In this document: positions 10,921 through 24,098 of the stretch, in pieces
How the letters are laid out: every line of letters starts with the position of its first letter
Position numbering within the stretch: the first letter of the stretch is position 1
NCBI GenBank assembly: GCA_028571685.1
Contig: CM053144.1
Span: forward strand, 97,928,171-97,992,170
Direction: 5' to 3'
DNA: 64,000 nt
Origin: Heterohyrax brucei
Lineage: Eukaryota > Chordata > Mammalia > Hyracoidea > Procaviidae
Notes under the pieces: model-generated
The model's input: the letters and a program-made list of their open reading frames with translations, nothing else
Database searches by the model: none
Told to the model about the DNA's origin: nothing
Program-made: the position numbers and the translations under genes

Positions 10921-11161
10921 TATTAATTAGAAAGAAAGAGTCAGAGACAGAGAAAATGGAAGAGATGGGAATTTATTTACAAGCTTATATTTATTCTGCT
11001 TTATTCTAGTCACCTGTAGTATCACTTGGGGAGGAGGAAACTAATTCTTTTCTTCTGCGTAAAGCAGCCGTATCTTCAAATTTTTATTTCTCTGAAATAT
11101 TTTAGACAACCATCAGGTCATTTCTTTTAAAAAGCTCTCTCTTTGCATGTATGACAGAAGA

Positions 11162-11361
11162 CCCCATTGCTACTGAGTAGAACTCTGACTCAGAGTGACC
11201 ACATAGGAGAACAGAGTAGAAGTATCCCATAGCATTTCCAAGTCTGTAATCTTTATAGAAACAGACTGTTGCATCTTTCTCCTGCAGAGAGACTGGAGGG
11301 TTTGAACCAACAATCTTGAGGTTAGCAGCTAAGTATTTAATCACTGTGCCACCAGGACTCC
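11162..11361 (-). mobile_element. AfroSINE, antisense, long subtype
   Basis: It starts 'cccattgctactgagtagaa', contains the long-subtype block 'agaaacagactgttgcatct' and ends 'gtgccaccaggactcct'. It is nearly complete. Confidence 0.85.
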
Positions 11362-13486
11362 TTGTTACAGAAGAACTTCTGATTTTTCTGCAGTTCATTT
11401 TGCATACAATAAGTATTCCTATCAGCACAATATCTGTGAAACTTACATTTCTATTTCTTTCATTTCATGCATTGTGTTTGTCAATCAATACCTATTTCTA
11501 GCATTCTACAAGAGAATTCATTTAATTTTTGCAGTGTAGGCAATATTTCTATGAGAATAATCAGTTTTCTGCCATACATGATAGAAAACATCAGTTAATA
11601 TATTTAAAGGGATAATGTCCTCCAGGGAAAAGAAAAATCATTACTTTACATAAGTTGAGAGGGGTGAAAGGGTCATGAAGTCTAAAATTAGTAAGTACTT
11701 AAGTAAATATACAAGTGCAGATATAAGTACAAAGGCGGTACCGGGCAAAACCCATGCTTTCAGGGAACTCTCTTTACATTTAATTTCATGAGGCATGACT
11801 AGTTTTTAAACGTTACGCAGTGGTTACAGCTGCTGTGTTTTTGAAGAGGACAAGGATGTGGCAGGCTCATGGCGACAGCAAGGTTTTCTTCTGAGGTCAG
11901 TTACGTAGAGTGAAAGGCTACGTGAGTCATTGCATCACAGACTTTGCCGATTTCTCTCTTAGCAGAATCATAATCTCTGCTTTTCTTAAGGAATAGTATA
12001 CTTTTCAACTTCTCATTACATGTATAGTTTAACTGGACATATTAGTTTTTATATGTGCAATTTTGTTGTGTTTCCAATGTATATATCTGATTTCTTAAAA
12101 CAAAATCGTGTCATCCGCATCATATTCTATCGTCTTCAAAACAAGACATCTTAGACATTTATAACAATTTGCATTCCAGTATCTATCTTTATAGAGACCC
12201 CAATTTGAAAATATCTTTAAGGAGTACCATTTGTCAAAGAAAATGTAATAAATGGCTAACAGACCACCAGTGATTTTTCACACACAAGAATAAAAGTATT
12301 TATAATGAGATTAAAATGAATTTCATGTTAGAATAAACACTGTTCTGTTACTTTTTGTGGGGGGTGATAGCACTAAACATATCTAAATTTGCAATAGAAC
12401 TCAAATTTCTGTGCTTTGGACAAGAAGAGGGCAGTTCACCACATTAGTGAAATGATGCCTTCTCATAAGTCAGCTTTGCAGCAACCTATAGAACAGAAAA
12501 AGTGCCTAGCTTTCAGTGGACCCTGTCATCTATGAAAAGTAGATTTAACATTTACAGCATTCTTTGATTTTAAGCTCCAGCCCCTTTTCACTAGAATAGA
12601 AGTTACTGTTTTTTTTTCCAGCTCAACATCATACAGTTTTTACTAGAAGACAATTACAACAGAGCAGTCAATTTTTCGTATAATAGATTTACCTTTTCTG
12701 TCTTTGAGGACTGTCTGCTGGATAGACAAAAGAACAAGTATTGCCTTATATCACACTCTAAGTGAGATGATTTCTCAAATAGGGCAAACTAAGGATTGTG
12801 CCATCTCTTCGCTAAGTCCATGAAGGACCTGGCATTGCCATTCACCCTAATACTTCTCAAGAAACCAGTGACTTATCATTTCTTTTATCCATGAGCATTG
12901 AATATTATTAAAATGTTTTGGGAGAGAAGTAAGTACTTCATCCATAAGGATTTGCTAAAACAGAGATTTTATTTAAGGACAGTTATAGGAATCAGGCATT
13001 AGGATATGTATCAAAAACACCCAGGAATGACAATGCAGCAGTAACTCAGAGTTCTGAAGTTAGAGTTCCCGGACTACTGACGTCATGTACAACTGTCCAC
13101 TATCTAAACTTCTGCCTGCATCTTTGTCCATTAATCCTTCAAAATGGAAATATACAGTATCTCAGTGGCAATGCTTCTGTTATACCAAAGTTCTTGGTTT
13201 TTTTCTGGCTCCTGTGAACTTGCTTTTGATTCAGTACTCTTTTTTTTTTTTTTTCCTGAAGTATCCTCAGGTCAGAGGACTGCCACCATCAGTTGAACAA
13301 CAGTCATTCCACAAGAGTGTGCATCCTTTCCTATTACCATTGATATAGAAAATTAAAGTCCTGAAATAAAATATTTACTTTATGGAGTTGATTGGAGTTA
13401 AGTCCAAAGAAAATAACAAGAGAGTTAAACTTATCTTCATCATTGTCCACTACTATTTTAGTCTCTCTGCCTCCCTTTTCGGTATT
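11362..13486. other. No recognisable feature
   Basis: About 2.1 kb of anonymous sequence. T-runs occur at about 12610 and 13241-13254. I found no repeat family, splice-flanked frame or RNA gene that I can support. Confidence 0.45.
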
Positions 13487-13642
13487 GGCAACCCTGGTGG
13501 TATAGTGGTTGAGTGCTATGGATGTCAACTAAAAGGTTGCAGTTCAAATCCACCAGGCAGTCACTGGAAACTCTATGGGACCATTCTACTCTGACCTGTA
13601 GGGTCACTAGGAGTCAGAATTGATTTGACAGAAGCAGGCTTG
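13487..13642 (+). mobile_element. AfroSINE, sense
   Basis: The well-preserved head 'aaccctggtggtatagtggt' is followed by 'gttcaaatccaccaggcag' and 'ggagtcagaattgatttgac'. Pol III-type A-box-like and B-box-like sequences are recognisable in the head. It is the short subtype. Confidence 0.9.
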
Positions 13643-13679
13643 ATCTTTTTGTGGGGAGTGCCAGTAATTAGCTATAATA

Positions 13680-13845
13680 GACGCTGAATCTCACACTGTT
13701 CTGTCTTCTACCTTCACAGTAGAACCCCACAACACAGCTACAATTATTTCTTCCATTTTACTAATTAGGAAACGGTCATAGAATGAGTAAGGGATCAACC
13801 AAGGGCACGTATTTTGAACCAAGATTCAAACTTCATTGTGGCCTG
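13680..13845 (+). mobile_element. MIR SINE fragment
   Basis: 'tccattttactaattaggaa' followed by 'gtaagggatcaaccaagggc' and 'ttgaaccaagattcaaac' follows the MIR core order. It is diverged. Confidence 0.6.
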
Positions 13846-14884
13846 ACCCTAAAGATTTGCTGAGATGACTTCTCTTTTCTGGACTCTCTTCTATTTTCCT
13901 CTCCATTTGACACTCTCTGGGCTCCCATCCCCTGCTCCTGGCCTGCCCTTTGAGATGCCGTCAGTGCTTCACAGGTCACTTTTCCACCTTGATTGCTAAG
14001 CTGAAAGCCAGAGTTATTTAGCATGTGCCATGCCAAGTAATTGGCACCTTAGCAAGTAATCTAAGAAACAATTTTAAGTAAAAAAACTAATGAATGAAAA
14101 TAAATTACTTTTTAAATTTTTCTAAGAGTCTGAAACTCTAAGTCAAATCACATTTTGGATTTGTAGTACAGACATCTGGACCTACAGAAATTTGGAGATT
14201 TGTTCTCCTTCATTGTATAAATTTAATACTGTTTTAAGATGAATTACTCTAACCTCACAAAAGAATACTTGTTCCCTTTGAATTCGTGTACTTTCTCTGT
14301 CCCTATTCCCTTCACACACTTAAGCTACTGAACTTTTGAAAGTCATCTAAATAGTTCTAGATGTCTCAGCAATGATTTCAAGGCAAGACAATTTTTGCTA
14401 GCACTTTGTGCCTGTGCACCATTTTCTTTGTAGCAAAAGCTTGGACTTTTCAGATCAGTCAACTGTGTGTCTGTTGGAGGAGTACCTTCCCACACATATC
14501 TACCTCCATCAGTGCAGCCCTACTTACAGCTCTTTCACATCCTTCTCTTACGGCATTATGGGTTTTAGGGCAAAAATATCCTAAATCCTTGAGCTACATA
14601 ATTAAGAATTTTAAAAACATTTTCTTAATAATATAGTCACATTATTTTACGAACATATTTTAACATTGAGTGTTAGAAATGAATTTTGACATCTATATTT
14701 GTAAAAAAGCATTGGAATTATTCATATCCTATTTATGGAAATACAGGATTTAGAGAAATCCATGAATTGCAAACTTTGAGTATTATTCTAACTAGTAAAG
14801 AAAAAAGAACAAACTGTTATAATGGTTCTTTGGGTTTCATTTATTTTATCAAGAAGAGGGATTATATTTACAACAAATTAATAA
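13846..14884. other. No recognisable feature
   Basis: Anonymous sequence. The open frames at about 14406-14636 and 14686-14916 have no domain or codon character that I recognise. Confidence 0.45.
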
Positions 14885-15035
14885 CCCACTGCCCTCAAGT
14901 TGATTCCAACTCATAGGGACCTTATAGGACACAGTAGAACTGCCCATAGAGTTTTCAAGGAGTGTCTGGTAGATTCTAACTTACAATTTTTTTTGTTAGC
15001 AGCCATAGCACTTAATCATTACACCACCATGGTTT
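14885..15035 (-). mobile_element. AfroSINE, antisense
   Basis: It runs from 'cccactgccctcaagttgat' to 'attacaccaccatggttt'. A T8 run interrupts the copy at about 14988. It ends about 30 bp upstream of the L1 that starts near 15064. Confidence 0.85.
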
Positions 15036-15399
15036 TATATTTATAGTATATAAAAAAAAAATTGAGCAGTGGAATCAAGATGATCTCCCTAAATCAACAT
15101 GAACTGGTAATTAAACGGAGTCTTCTGGACACCTAATGAGCCCTAGGACACGGCATAGGGCTATTAATTTGGACTTCATACCACTGAATGTAAAACCTCC
15201 TCTCTTTTGCTGACCCCTCTCTTGGTGAGTGTGGACTTGCACGGACTGAAGGTAACTCACTATTTTAATTTTTTTTCTCTGTCTTAGCCAGAGGGTGGAG
15301 CTGCGATTTGACTAGCCTCTAGTCTCAGACACACACCTGGTGGGATCAGCAAGCACAATGGCTTTATTTTGACAGCCCGGCTTTGGACTCTGTGTGTCT

Positions 15400-15880
15400 C
15401 ACCAACTTTGGCCTCTCTTTCTGCCTCTGTCATACACTAGCTGGTAGCAAGGCACTGACAAGCTTGAGCAGGACACCATCTTGTTTGATTGGGAGGAGGA
15501 TCACCCATATGGAGACCCCAGCTGGACTTAGCTTCTAGGCTGGGAGACAGCACCTGCCCAGGAAAGAGCACTTTTCCAGCAGAAAATAAGTATTTTATAC
15601 AGTGTGACCTAAGGCTGGGACCTGGCAACAGAGGCTGTGGACTCTGAGCATCTCAGCACCTTTGGCCTCTCTTTTGGTCCCAGCCAGCCAGTGGGCTTGT
15701 GCAGGACACCATCATGTTCCACTGGGAGGTGGATATACTCATAGGAAGCCTCAGCTGGACATAATTCCTAGGCTGGAAGTTAGTGGCCTGCTCAGAGGAG
15801 AACACTTTTCCAGCAGAAAAGCAGTATTTTATGTAGTGTCACCTACAGCTGGGGCATGACAGCAGAGGCCAGCAGGGCAA
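15400..15880 (+). repeat. Tandem units in the L1 5' UTR
   Basis: Two units of roughly 250 bp follow one another, one from about 15401 and one from about 15655. Both carry 'tttggcctctctt', 'gcaggacaccatc', 'cttttccagcagaaaa' and 'gtattttat' in the same order. The inner L1 has a similar pair at about 21420-21840. Such units recall the promoter monomers of mouse L1; that they drive transcription here is inference. Confidence 0.65.
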
Positions 15881-16087
15881 CTACTGTATTTTGAGCTAGT
15901 TTATAACATCTGGAGTTCGATATAAAGGTGCTTACTTTGTCAGCTGGGAAGAGGGACTTTTACACCTGAAAACCTGACTGACATTGGAAGATTTCAGATA
16001 CCTTTTATTGTACATTTTAAGACGGCCTAGAGAAACAACTGCAGTCCATCCTCACAGCATCTCTTCCAGCCTCAACTGACTCATATA

Positions 16088-17019
16088 ATGCCCCAAAAGC
16101 AACAAACTCTAGAGAAAAGCATAACCAAGAAATCACCCATGGCATCAGAAGGCCCCAAGAAGAAAGCACCTTACAACTTCCTAGGTGAAGAAGCTTTTCT
16201 GAAACTATTGGAAAGTGAATACCAAAGGATTACATATAGAATCCTCCTAGAACTTAGACAAAATGCAACAGAGCAAAATGAAAAATAAAGCAAGCTGCAC
16301 AATCTGATGGAACACCAGTACTCTGAAATCCACAGATCAAGAACAAAATCAAAGACATAGAAACTTCAGTTCAAAGCTAAGAAAACAGAATGGAACAAAT
16401 GGAAAATAGACTTTCTGATTTGGAAGACAGAGTTACTGACGCCAGCATCTACGAGAAAAAAATCAGAAAAAAGGAACAAGAAAAATGAAGAAGCACTAAG
16501 AAGCATGTGGGATTCCATTAGGAGGAACAAACTACAATTAACTGGAGTTCCTGAACACCTGAGAACACAGAGAGTGTTGTTACTGAGCTACAGACAGAAA
16601 ACTTCCCGGAAATTATGAAACAAGAGAATATAGATATCTGATGCATATTGCATGACATTGAATATAGATCTCAAACAAAAGACTCCAAGACATATTATAA
16701 TCAAGCTTAAAAAATGAAACATAAGCAGAAACTCTTAAAGGCAGCAAGGCTCAAACCAAAGCTAACATTCAGACAGAAACCCTGCAGGATTTTGTCAGAT
16801 TTCTCAGCAGAAATGATTCTGGCACAGAGACAGTGGTATGACACATTCAAAGGCTTGAAGAAGAACTTCCAACCAAGAACTATATATCTTGCAAAACTAT
16901 CTTTCAAATATGAAAATGAAATTAAGATATTAGCAGGTAAACAGAACCTCAGACTTTGTAAAAACCAAAGCAAAGCTGCAAGAAATACTGAATCTCTTGG
17001 CTTAGAAGAACAAAACTAA
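16088..17019 (+). pseudogene. L1 ORF1 (RNA-binding coiled-coil protein), broken
   Basis: L1 ORF1 proteins are trimeric RNA chaperones that coat L1 RNA in the cytoplasm. The frame opens at ATG 16088 and holds the lysine-rich N-terminal segment (SPMASEGPKKK), then a stop near 16286 and shifted frames through the coiled-coil part. The last third reads again from about 16714, with an RRM/CTD-like stretch (FRQKPCRILSDFSAE) and a basic tail, ending in TAA at 17017-17019. The length of about 310 codons is normal for the family. Several frameshifts make it non-functional. Confidence 0.8.
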
Positions 17020-17451
17020 CTTTATATTTTAGAAGCAAAATTACAGGACACATCACCCAGAATCCTACTCAGTTAGGGAAGGCTCTAAAAGCAATCAAAC
17101 ACTATAATAGTGAAAGAAATAATCCAGTGATCATATCATGAAAACTGTGATGTTGTCATATTAAAAAGAGGGATGTACTACAGTTGTTATAGCCCTTCCA
17201 GATGGAGAGGAAGTTGACAAGAGTGGTAGCAATCAAAATTGGGTTTATGTATAGTTTATTAAGTGGAATCATAGGGACAGCCATAAAGCACAATAAAGAA
17301 GCAACAAACCATATCAAGAAATGTAATACAGGAGTCTCAACCACCATAAAACCAACCTTGAGAAAGGTGAAAACTCACAAAGAAGAAGGTTGCAGAACAG
17401 ATTAATAATAACAACAGAGAAAACATCAACACAAAAATAAACATATCACAA

Positions 17452-19894
17452 TGGCAGCAATGAACACATACCTATAAATAATCACATTGAATGCAGTAAA
17501 GAGACACTGAGTGACATCTTAGATCAAAAGACATGACCCACCCACCTGTTGCCTACAAGAAATTCAACTTAGAGTTAAACATAGAAATAAACTGAAAACT
17601 AAACAATGGAAGAATATATATCAAGCTAACAATGAACAAAGAAGAGCAGATGTGGCAATTCTAATCTCAGATAAAATCAATTTTAACGTAAAATCCACCA
17701 TCATGGACAAGGACGAACACTATTTATTGCTGAAATGTTCAATACATAAGCAGGACGTAACAATTTTAAATATTTATGCTCTTAATATTAGAGCACCTAA
17801 ATACATCAAGGAAACACTGACTACACTCAAAAAAGAGACAGATGACTCCACGATAATAGTGGGAGACTTCAACACTGCACTCTCAATATTGAACAGATCA
17901 TCTAGGAAAAAGCTCAGGAAAAACATAGAAGACCTTATTGCCACAATTAACCAACTAGACCTCATTGACATATACGGAGCTTTCTATCCATCTGTGGACA
18001 ACCATACCTTCTTCTCCAGTGCACATGGAACATTCTCCAGGATAGACCATGTGTTATGACATAAAACAATTCTCAACAAAATCCATACCATTGAATGAAT
18101 GCAACGTATCTTTTCAGATAATAAAGCCATGAAAGTTGAAATGAATAGCACAAAAAAATATACACAGAAAGTGGAACTCATGGAAACTGAACAACACCTT
18201 GCTCAAAAAGTCATGGGTTATAGAAGAAATCGAGGATGAAATAAAGAAACTGATGGATTCCAATGAGAATGAAAACACTTCCTACCAGAACCTACGGGAT
18301 ACAGCCTAGGCAATGCTCAGAGGTCAGTTTATCTCCATAAATGCACACATCTGGAAGAAAGAAAACAAACCAAGGAACTAACCCTACAGCTTGAACAAGG
18401 AGAGAGAAAACAGAAGAAACTCTCAGACAACAGAAGAAAACAGATCATAAAGATTAAAGCAGGACTAAATGAATTAGAGAATAGAAGAACAACTGAAAAA
18501 ATTGAAAAGACCAAAACCTGGTTTTGAAAATATCAACAAAATTGACAAGCTACTGGCCAAACTTACTAAAGAAAAACAGGAAAGGAAGCAAATAACCCAA
18601 ATAAGAAATGAGAGAGGAGTTGTCATAACAGATCCAACAGAAATCAAAAATATCATAACAGAATACTATGAAAGATTGTACTCTAAAAAATTTGAAAACC
18701 AAGAGGAAATGGAAAAATTCCCTGATTCATATGGCATTCCAAAATTATCATAAAGCAAAGCTGAACAACTTAATAAACCCATAAAAAGTCATCAAAAAAC
18801 CAGCAACCAAGAAAAGCCCTGGCCCAGATGGCTTTACCACAGAATTCTACCAAGCTTGTAGAGAAGAGTTATGTCCAATACTACCGAGATTATTTCACAG
18901 TATAGAAAGGGATGGAGTACTCTCAAATTCATTCTATGAAGCCAGCATAACCCTGGTACCAAAGCCAAGGAAAGACTCAACCAAAAAGGAGAACTACAGA
19001 CTGATACCACTCGTGAATCTAAATGCAAAAATCTTTAACAAAATTCTTGCCAATAGATTACAACAACATATCCAAAAATTAATCCATCATGACCAAGTTG
19101 GATTCATACCAGGGATGGAAGGCTGGTTCAACATCAGAAAAACAATTAATGTTGTCAATCACATGAACAACACAAAAGACAAGAATCACCTGATTTTGTC
19201 TATTGATGCAGAAAAGGCATTTGATCAAGTCCAACACCCATTCATGCTAAAAACTCTCAGCAAAATAGGACTAGATGGAAAATTCCTCATTGCAGTAAGG
19301 GCCATTTATACGAAGCCAACTGCCTACGTCCTCCTGAATGTAGAGAGGCTGAAACAGTTTCCCTCGAGAACAGTAACTAGACAAGGATGCCCACTCTCAC
19401 CTCTCCTATTCAACATTGCACTAGAAGTTCTAGCCAGAGCAATAAGAAAAACCCAAGAAATAAAGGTCATCTGCATCAGCAAAGAAGAAGTAAAAAAATA
19501 TCCCTATTTGTAGGTAATATGACTGTATACACAGAGAATCCTGAAGAATACATAAGTAAACTACTCAAATTGATAGAAGAGTTCAGCAAAGTCTCAGGAC
19601 ACAAGAGAAACATAAGTAAATCAGTAGGATTCCTTTATACCAACAGTGAGACTGCTAAGTCAATACCATTTACTACAGCCTCTAAGAAGATAAAGTACCT
19701 AGGCATAAATCTAACCAGAGAAATAACAGACCTTTACAAAGAGAACTACAAACCCTTACTACAAGAAACTAAGAGAGACTTAGATAAATGGAAAAACCTA
19801 CCCTGCTCATGGATAGGAAGACTTAACATTGTGAAAATGTCTATTTTACCCAAAGTAATCTATTTATATAATGCCCTCTTCACCCCTCATTGGT
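17452..19894 (+). pseudogene. L1 ORF2 (endonuclease/reverse transcriptase), broken and 3'-deleted
   Basis: L1 ORF2 nicks target DNA and primes reverse transcription there. The start is at ATG 17452, by alignment with the inner L1, but a stop follows within ten codons. Endonuclease motifs are visible at 17652-18059 (GDFNT and SRIDHVL). RT motifs follow at 19013-19513 ([15 protein letters not shown] and [12 protein letters not shown]). The catalytic FADD box at 19507-19518 reads FVGN, so both aspartates are lost. The frame ends near 19872, where ORF2 joins 3' UTR sequence directly. The C-terminal domain and the first part of the 3' UTR are missing. Confidence 0.88.
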
Positions 19895-22047
19895 GAGTGG
19901 AGTCTGGGGTCTTAAAAGCTTCAAGCTGTCATCTGAGGGTATAGCAAATGGTCCAAACTTAGCAGGAACAGATGATCACCAAGGACTAAAATGACATAGT
20001 AGAAAGAGAACTCAGAAGACAGAGAGACCCACATGAGTGAATGACTACATTGACTTGTGACAGGAAGAAATGGATGGTGCCAGGCCACTACCAGTGACAG
20101 CCATGATAGAGCTCAAAAAGGTGAGTCTCGCTGGCAACACAAGAATAAATAGGGTGCTGCCGAGGCCCGTCACCCACAGAAGCCCCTGTAGCAAAGCTAC
20201 ACGCCTATGTGATGGCGAGTGAAGGCATCTCACCCTTGGCATATTTTTAGCTGTACTCTCCTTGATAATATTTTACATCCTAATTAAACCTTCCTCAAAA
20301 GCACCCTCTCATCTCCCGGCACAAGGATAAGGAAGATGCCTTCTAAGTGGGGCTTTACAATCCCCTCGGCTTATGAGATAACATTGAGGAAACCTGAACA
20401 GGAGTCCTTAGAGAAAGCAGCTCGGATGAATGAATCCTGACACAGCACGCCCAGCCTGGGAACGCCAAGGCCAGTCCAGCCCCGCTGGCTTCCCCCAACC
20501 GCACATCCCCCTCCACATGTGAAATACAAGATTGCAGGAAGGCCCTGGGAAGCTCCCCAGAGACAACACCCTGCACAGCCCTTAGATATAGACATCCCAC
20601 TTCCTGCATCAGGAAGATGGATAGGCTCCCAAGTTTACTGTAACTGGTATGGCAAATGAGTAAATACTAAAGAAATACCCTTCTTAGAACAGCTTAAGAG
20701 AGACATAGGGTCAGAGGCAATAGGTGCTTACTGTCCCCACAGGAAGAGATAAAATAAGAACAAAGAAGGAACAAATAGAGACAGCCAGATAATAAACTTT
20801 AGATGAGTCTACCCCTTTTCCTGAACCTTTAACCCGGAGGCATAGATAGAGCTGATTGAGCTCAAGGCATAACTTTGTTTTCACTGTTGATTATAACCAC
20901 AATATACTTGTCTTGGGCCATTACCTAGAAGGCCCTAATGATTAATATGAAAAAAGGCCATGAGGTATCAGTTCCTTACTAGCCAACAGCTTACATGGTC
21001 AAAGAACAGAATGAAATCATGTCACCTCATTGACTGTATAAAAAATGAAGAAAGGGGGTGCAGTCAAGGTGGCAGACTAAGCACATGTCTCCGTATATCT
21101 CTCTGGAAACCAAGACCTGAATCGACAATCAAATGGAGCCTTCTGATCACCTAATGAGCCCCAGGACACGGCACAGGGCTGTTAATTTGGACGTCATACC
21201 ACTGAGCAAAAAAACCTCCTCTCTTTGGCAGACTCCCGGTTCTGGCTAACCCTGGCTCTCATAGACTGAAGGTAAATGCACCATTTTGACTTTTTTTTTC
21301 TCTGTTTTGGCCAGTGGGCAGAGCTGGGTCTTGCCTAGTAGCTAGACTCAGACGCGCTGCTGGCGGGATAGGCAGGAGAAATTCCCATATTTTGAGAGCC
21401 AGGCTTAGGACTCTGTTAATCTAGCCACTTGGGGCCTGTCTTTCTATCTCTGCACAGCGGGGTCTGTACGGATTCCCACTGCCAGTGTGCGAGACGCCAT
21501 GTTGGGTATGGAGATTTTAGCGGGTCCTAATTCTTAGCCTGGGAGCCAGCGCCTGCAAATAGCACTTCCCCGACAGAAAAGCAGTAGTTTTCACAGTGCC
21601 AGCTACAGTGGGAGTCCTGCAACAGAAGCAGAGGAATCACTACCTCTCGGCACCTTTAGCCCCTCTATCAGCTGCCTGTGTGGAGGGTGCCATCTTGGAT
21701 ATGGGGGCCACAGCTGGACTTAATTCTTACCTTGGGAGCCAGAGCCTGCCCACAGGAGGGCGCTTTTCTACCAGAAAAGCAGAACTCTACACAGTGTCGC
21801 CTGAGGCTGGGCCCTGTCAGCAAAAGCAAACAGGGCAGTAGCATTGCTGTATTCTGAACTAGTTTGTATCATCTGGGGTTGGATATAGAAGTGCTTACTT
21901 TGCCAATTGGGAAGAGGGACCTCTACACCTGAAAACCTGACTGACTTGGGAAGTGGTCACATACCTTTTGCTTTCCATTTTAAGACAGCCTAGAGAAATA
22001 TCTGCAGTCCATCTTCACGGTATCTCTTCCAGCCTCTACTTACTCAC

Positions 22048-23007
22048 ATGGAACACAAAAAGCAATGGATACTTGTGGCATACAAGAAATCACCCATGGC
22101 TTCAGAAGGCTCCCAAACAAAGCAACCAAGGAGTTTTCCAGATGAAGAAACTTTTATGAGAGCATCAGAAAGTGAATACAAAATGATTATATACAAAGCC
22201 CTTCTAGACCTTATACAAAATCCAGCAGAACAAAAGGAGACATTAAACAAGCTGTTTGATCTGATGGAACACCAGTACTCTGAAATCCAACAGATTAAGA
22301 ACAAAATCAAAGACATAGAAACTTCCATCCAAAGCCAAGAAAACAGAATGGAATAAATGGAAAAAAGAATTTCTGGCTTGGAAGACAGAGCTACAGATGC
22401 CAGCATCTATGAGCAGAAATCAGAAAAAACAAACAAGAAAAATTAAGAAGCATTAAGAAACATGTGGGACTCTATTAAGAGGAACAACTTTTGATTAACT
22501 GGAGTCCCTGGACAGGGTGAGACATCCGAGAACACAGAGAGTATCGTTGCTAAGCTGCTGAAAGAAAACTTCCCAGAAATCATGAAGGAAGAGAATGTAG
22601 ACATCTTAGATGCATATCATACACCACCCAATATAGATCTCAAAAGACAGACTGCAAGACATGTTATAATCAAGATTAACAAAATGAAACATAAGCAGCA
22701 ACTCTTAAAGGCAGCAAGACTCAAAGCAAAGCTAACATTCAGAGGGAAACCCTGTAGGCTCTCATCGGATTTCTCAGCAGAAACCATGCTGGCACGGAGA
22801 TAGTGACAAGACACATTCAAAGCCTTGAGGGAGAAGAACTTCCAACCAAGAATTATATATTGTGCAAAGCTACCTTTTACATATGAAAATGAAATTAAGA
22901 CATTCCCAGATAAACAGAAACTCAGAGACTTTGTAAAAGCCAAACCAAAACTACAAGAAATACTGAAAGAAGTTCTTGGCTCTGGCTTAGAAGAACAAAA
23001 CCACTAA
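22048..23007 (+). pseudogene. L1 ORF1 of the inner element, broken
   Basis: The frame opens at ATG 22048 and reads 102 residues: a lysine-rich start, then a heptad-like region around IQQIKNKIKDIETSIQ that fits the ORF1 coiled coil. A stop at about 22354 (taaatgg, where the outer L1 has acaaatgg) ends it. The downstream part resumes from 22582 with a further stop at about 22801. The TAA at 23005-23007 marks the original end. Total length matches the family. Confidence 0.82.
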
Positions 23008-23425
23008 CTTTATATTTTAGAACGACACACTACTCAAAACTCTACTCAGGGAAGGCTCCAAAGTCAATCACAGCTTTAATACGGAAAGGAGCAATCCGGT
23101 GATCATAATGAAAACTATGGTGCCATCATATTAAAAAGAAGGATGTACTACGGTCGTTATAGTCCTTCCAGATGGAGAGGAAGATGACAAGACTGGTAAT
23201 AACTAAAATTGGGTTTATATATAGTTTATTAAGGGGGATCATAGGGGCAGCTGTAAAGCACAACAAAGATGTATCATACCATTTCAAAAAATGTAACACA
23301 GGAGTCTCAACAACTACAAAAACATCTCTGAAAAAGGTGAAAAATCAACTCACAAAAAAGAATGTCCCATAACAGACTAATAAGAACATCAGAGAAAACA
23401 TCAACACAAAAATAAACATAACACA

Positions 23426-23990
23426 ATGGCAGCCATGAACACATACCTGTCAATAACTACATTGAATGTGAATGGACTGAATGCTCCAGTAAAGAGACAT
23501 CGAGTGTCACCTTGGATCAAAAGACATGACCCATCCATACGCTGTCTGCAAGAAACTCACTTGAGACCTAAAGATAGGAACAAACTGAAAATTAAAGGAT
23601 GGAAGAATATACATCAAGCTAACAATGAACAGAGAAGAGGAGGTGTGGCCATTCTAATCTCAGACAAAATCAATTTTAATGTAAAAACCACCATTGTGGA
23701 CAAAGATGGACACTATTTATTGCTGAAAGGTTCAGTACACAGGCAAGATTTAACTATATTAAATATTTATGCACCTAACATCAAAGCACCTAAGTACATC
23801 AAAGAAACACTGACTATACTCAAAAGAGTTAGATGACTGCACAATAATAGTGGGAGACTTCAACACTCCACTCTCAATACTAAACAGATCATCTAGAAAA
23901 AAGCTCAGTAAAGATACAGAAGATCTCATTCCCACAATTAACCAACTAAGCCTCATCGATATATACAGAACTTTCTACCCATCGACAAAA
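23426..23990 (+). pseudogene. L1 ORF2 endonuclease part of the inner element
   Basis: The frame opens MAAMNTYLSITTLNVNGLN, the conserved start of the apurinic-type endonuclease. QETHL, IYAPN and GDFNT follow in order. A frameshift at about 23832 splits the domain between two frames. At about 23990 the sequence jumps to the 3' UTR, so the rest of the endonuclease, the whole reverse transcriptase and the C-terminal region are absent. It cannot encode a working enzyme. Confidence 0.85.
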
Positions 23991-24066
23991 GAACAAATAT
24001 TGTATGAGACCTCTATGATAAGATCTCAAAAACAGACTTGTGTATAGAAGACTCTGCCAGCTGCAA

Positions 24067-24098
24067 GGGAGGGGAGAGAGGGAGGGCGGGGGAGGGGG
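24067..24098 (+). other. G-quadruplex-capable tract in L1 3' UTR
   Basis: Six G-runs of three to five bases lie within 32 bp, separated by one- to five-base loops. A polypurine G-rich tract in this 3' UTR position is a known feature of several mammalian L1 families. Folding is inferred from the pattern. Confidence 0.7.

Noticed and set aside
13487-13560. SINE heads as functional tRNA genes
   Set aside because: They keep box-like sequences but lack a consistent cloverleaf and occur in many diverged copies.
20158-21054. A coding provirus attached to the LTR
   Set aside because: Both ends of the LTR are followed directly by host L1 sequence with a target duplication, so it is a solo LTR.
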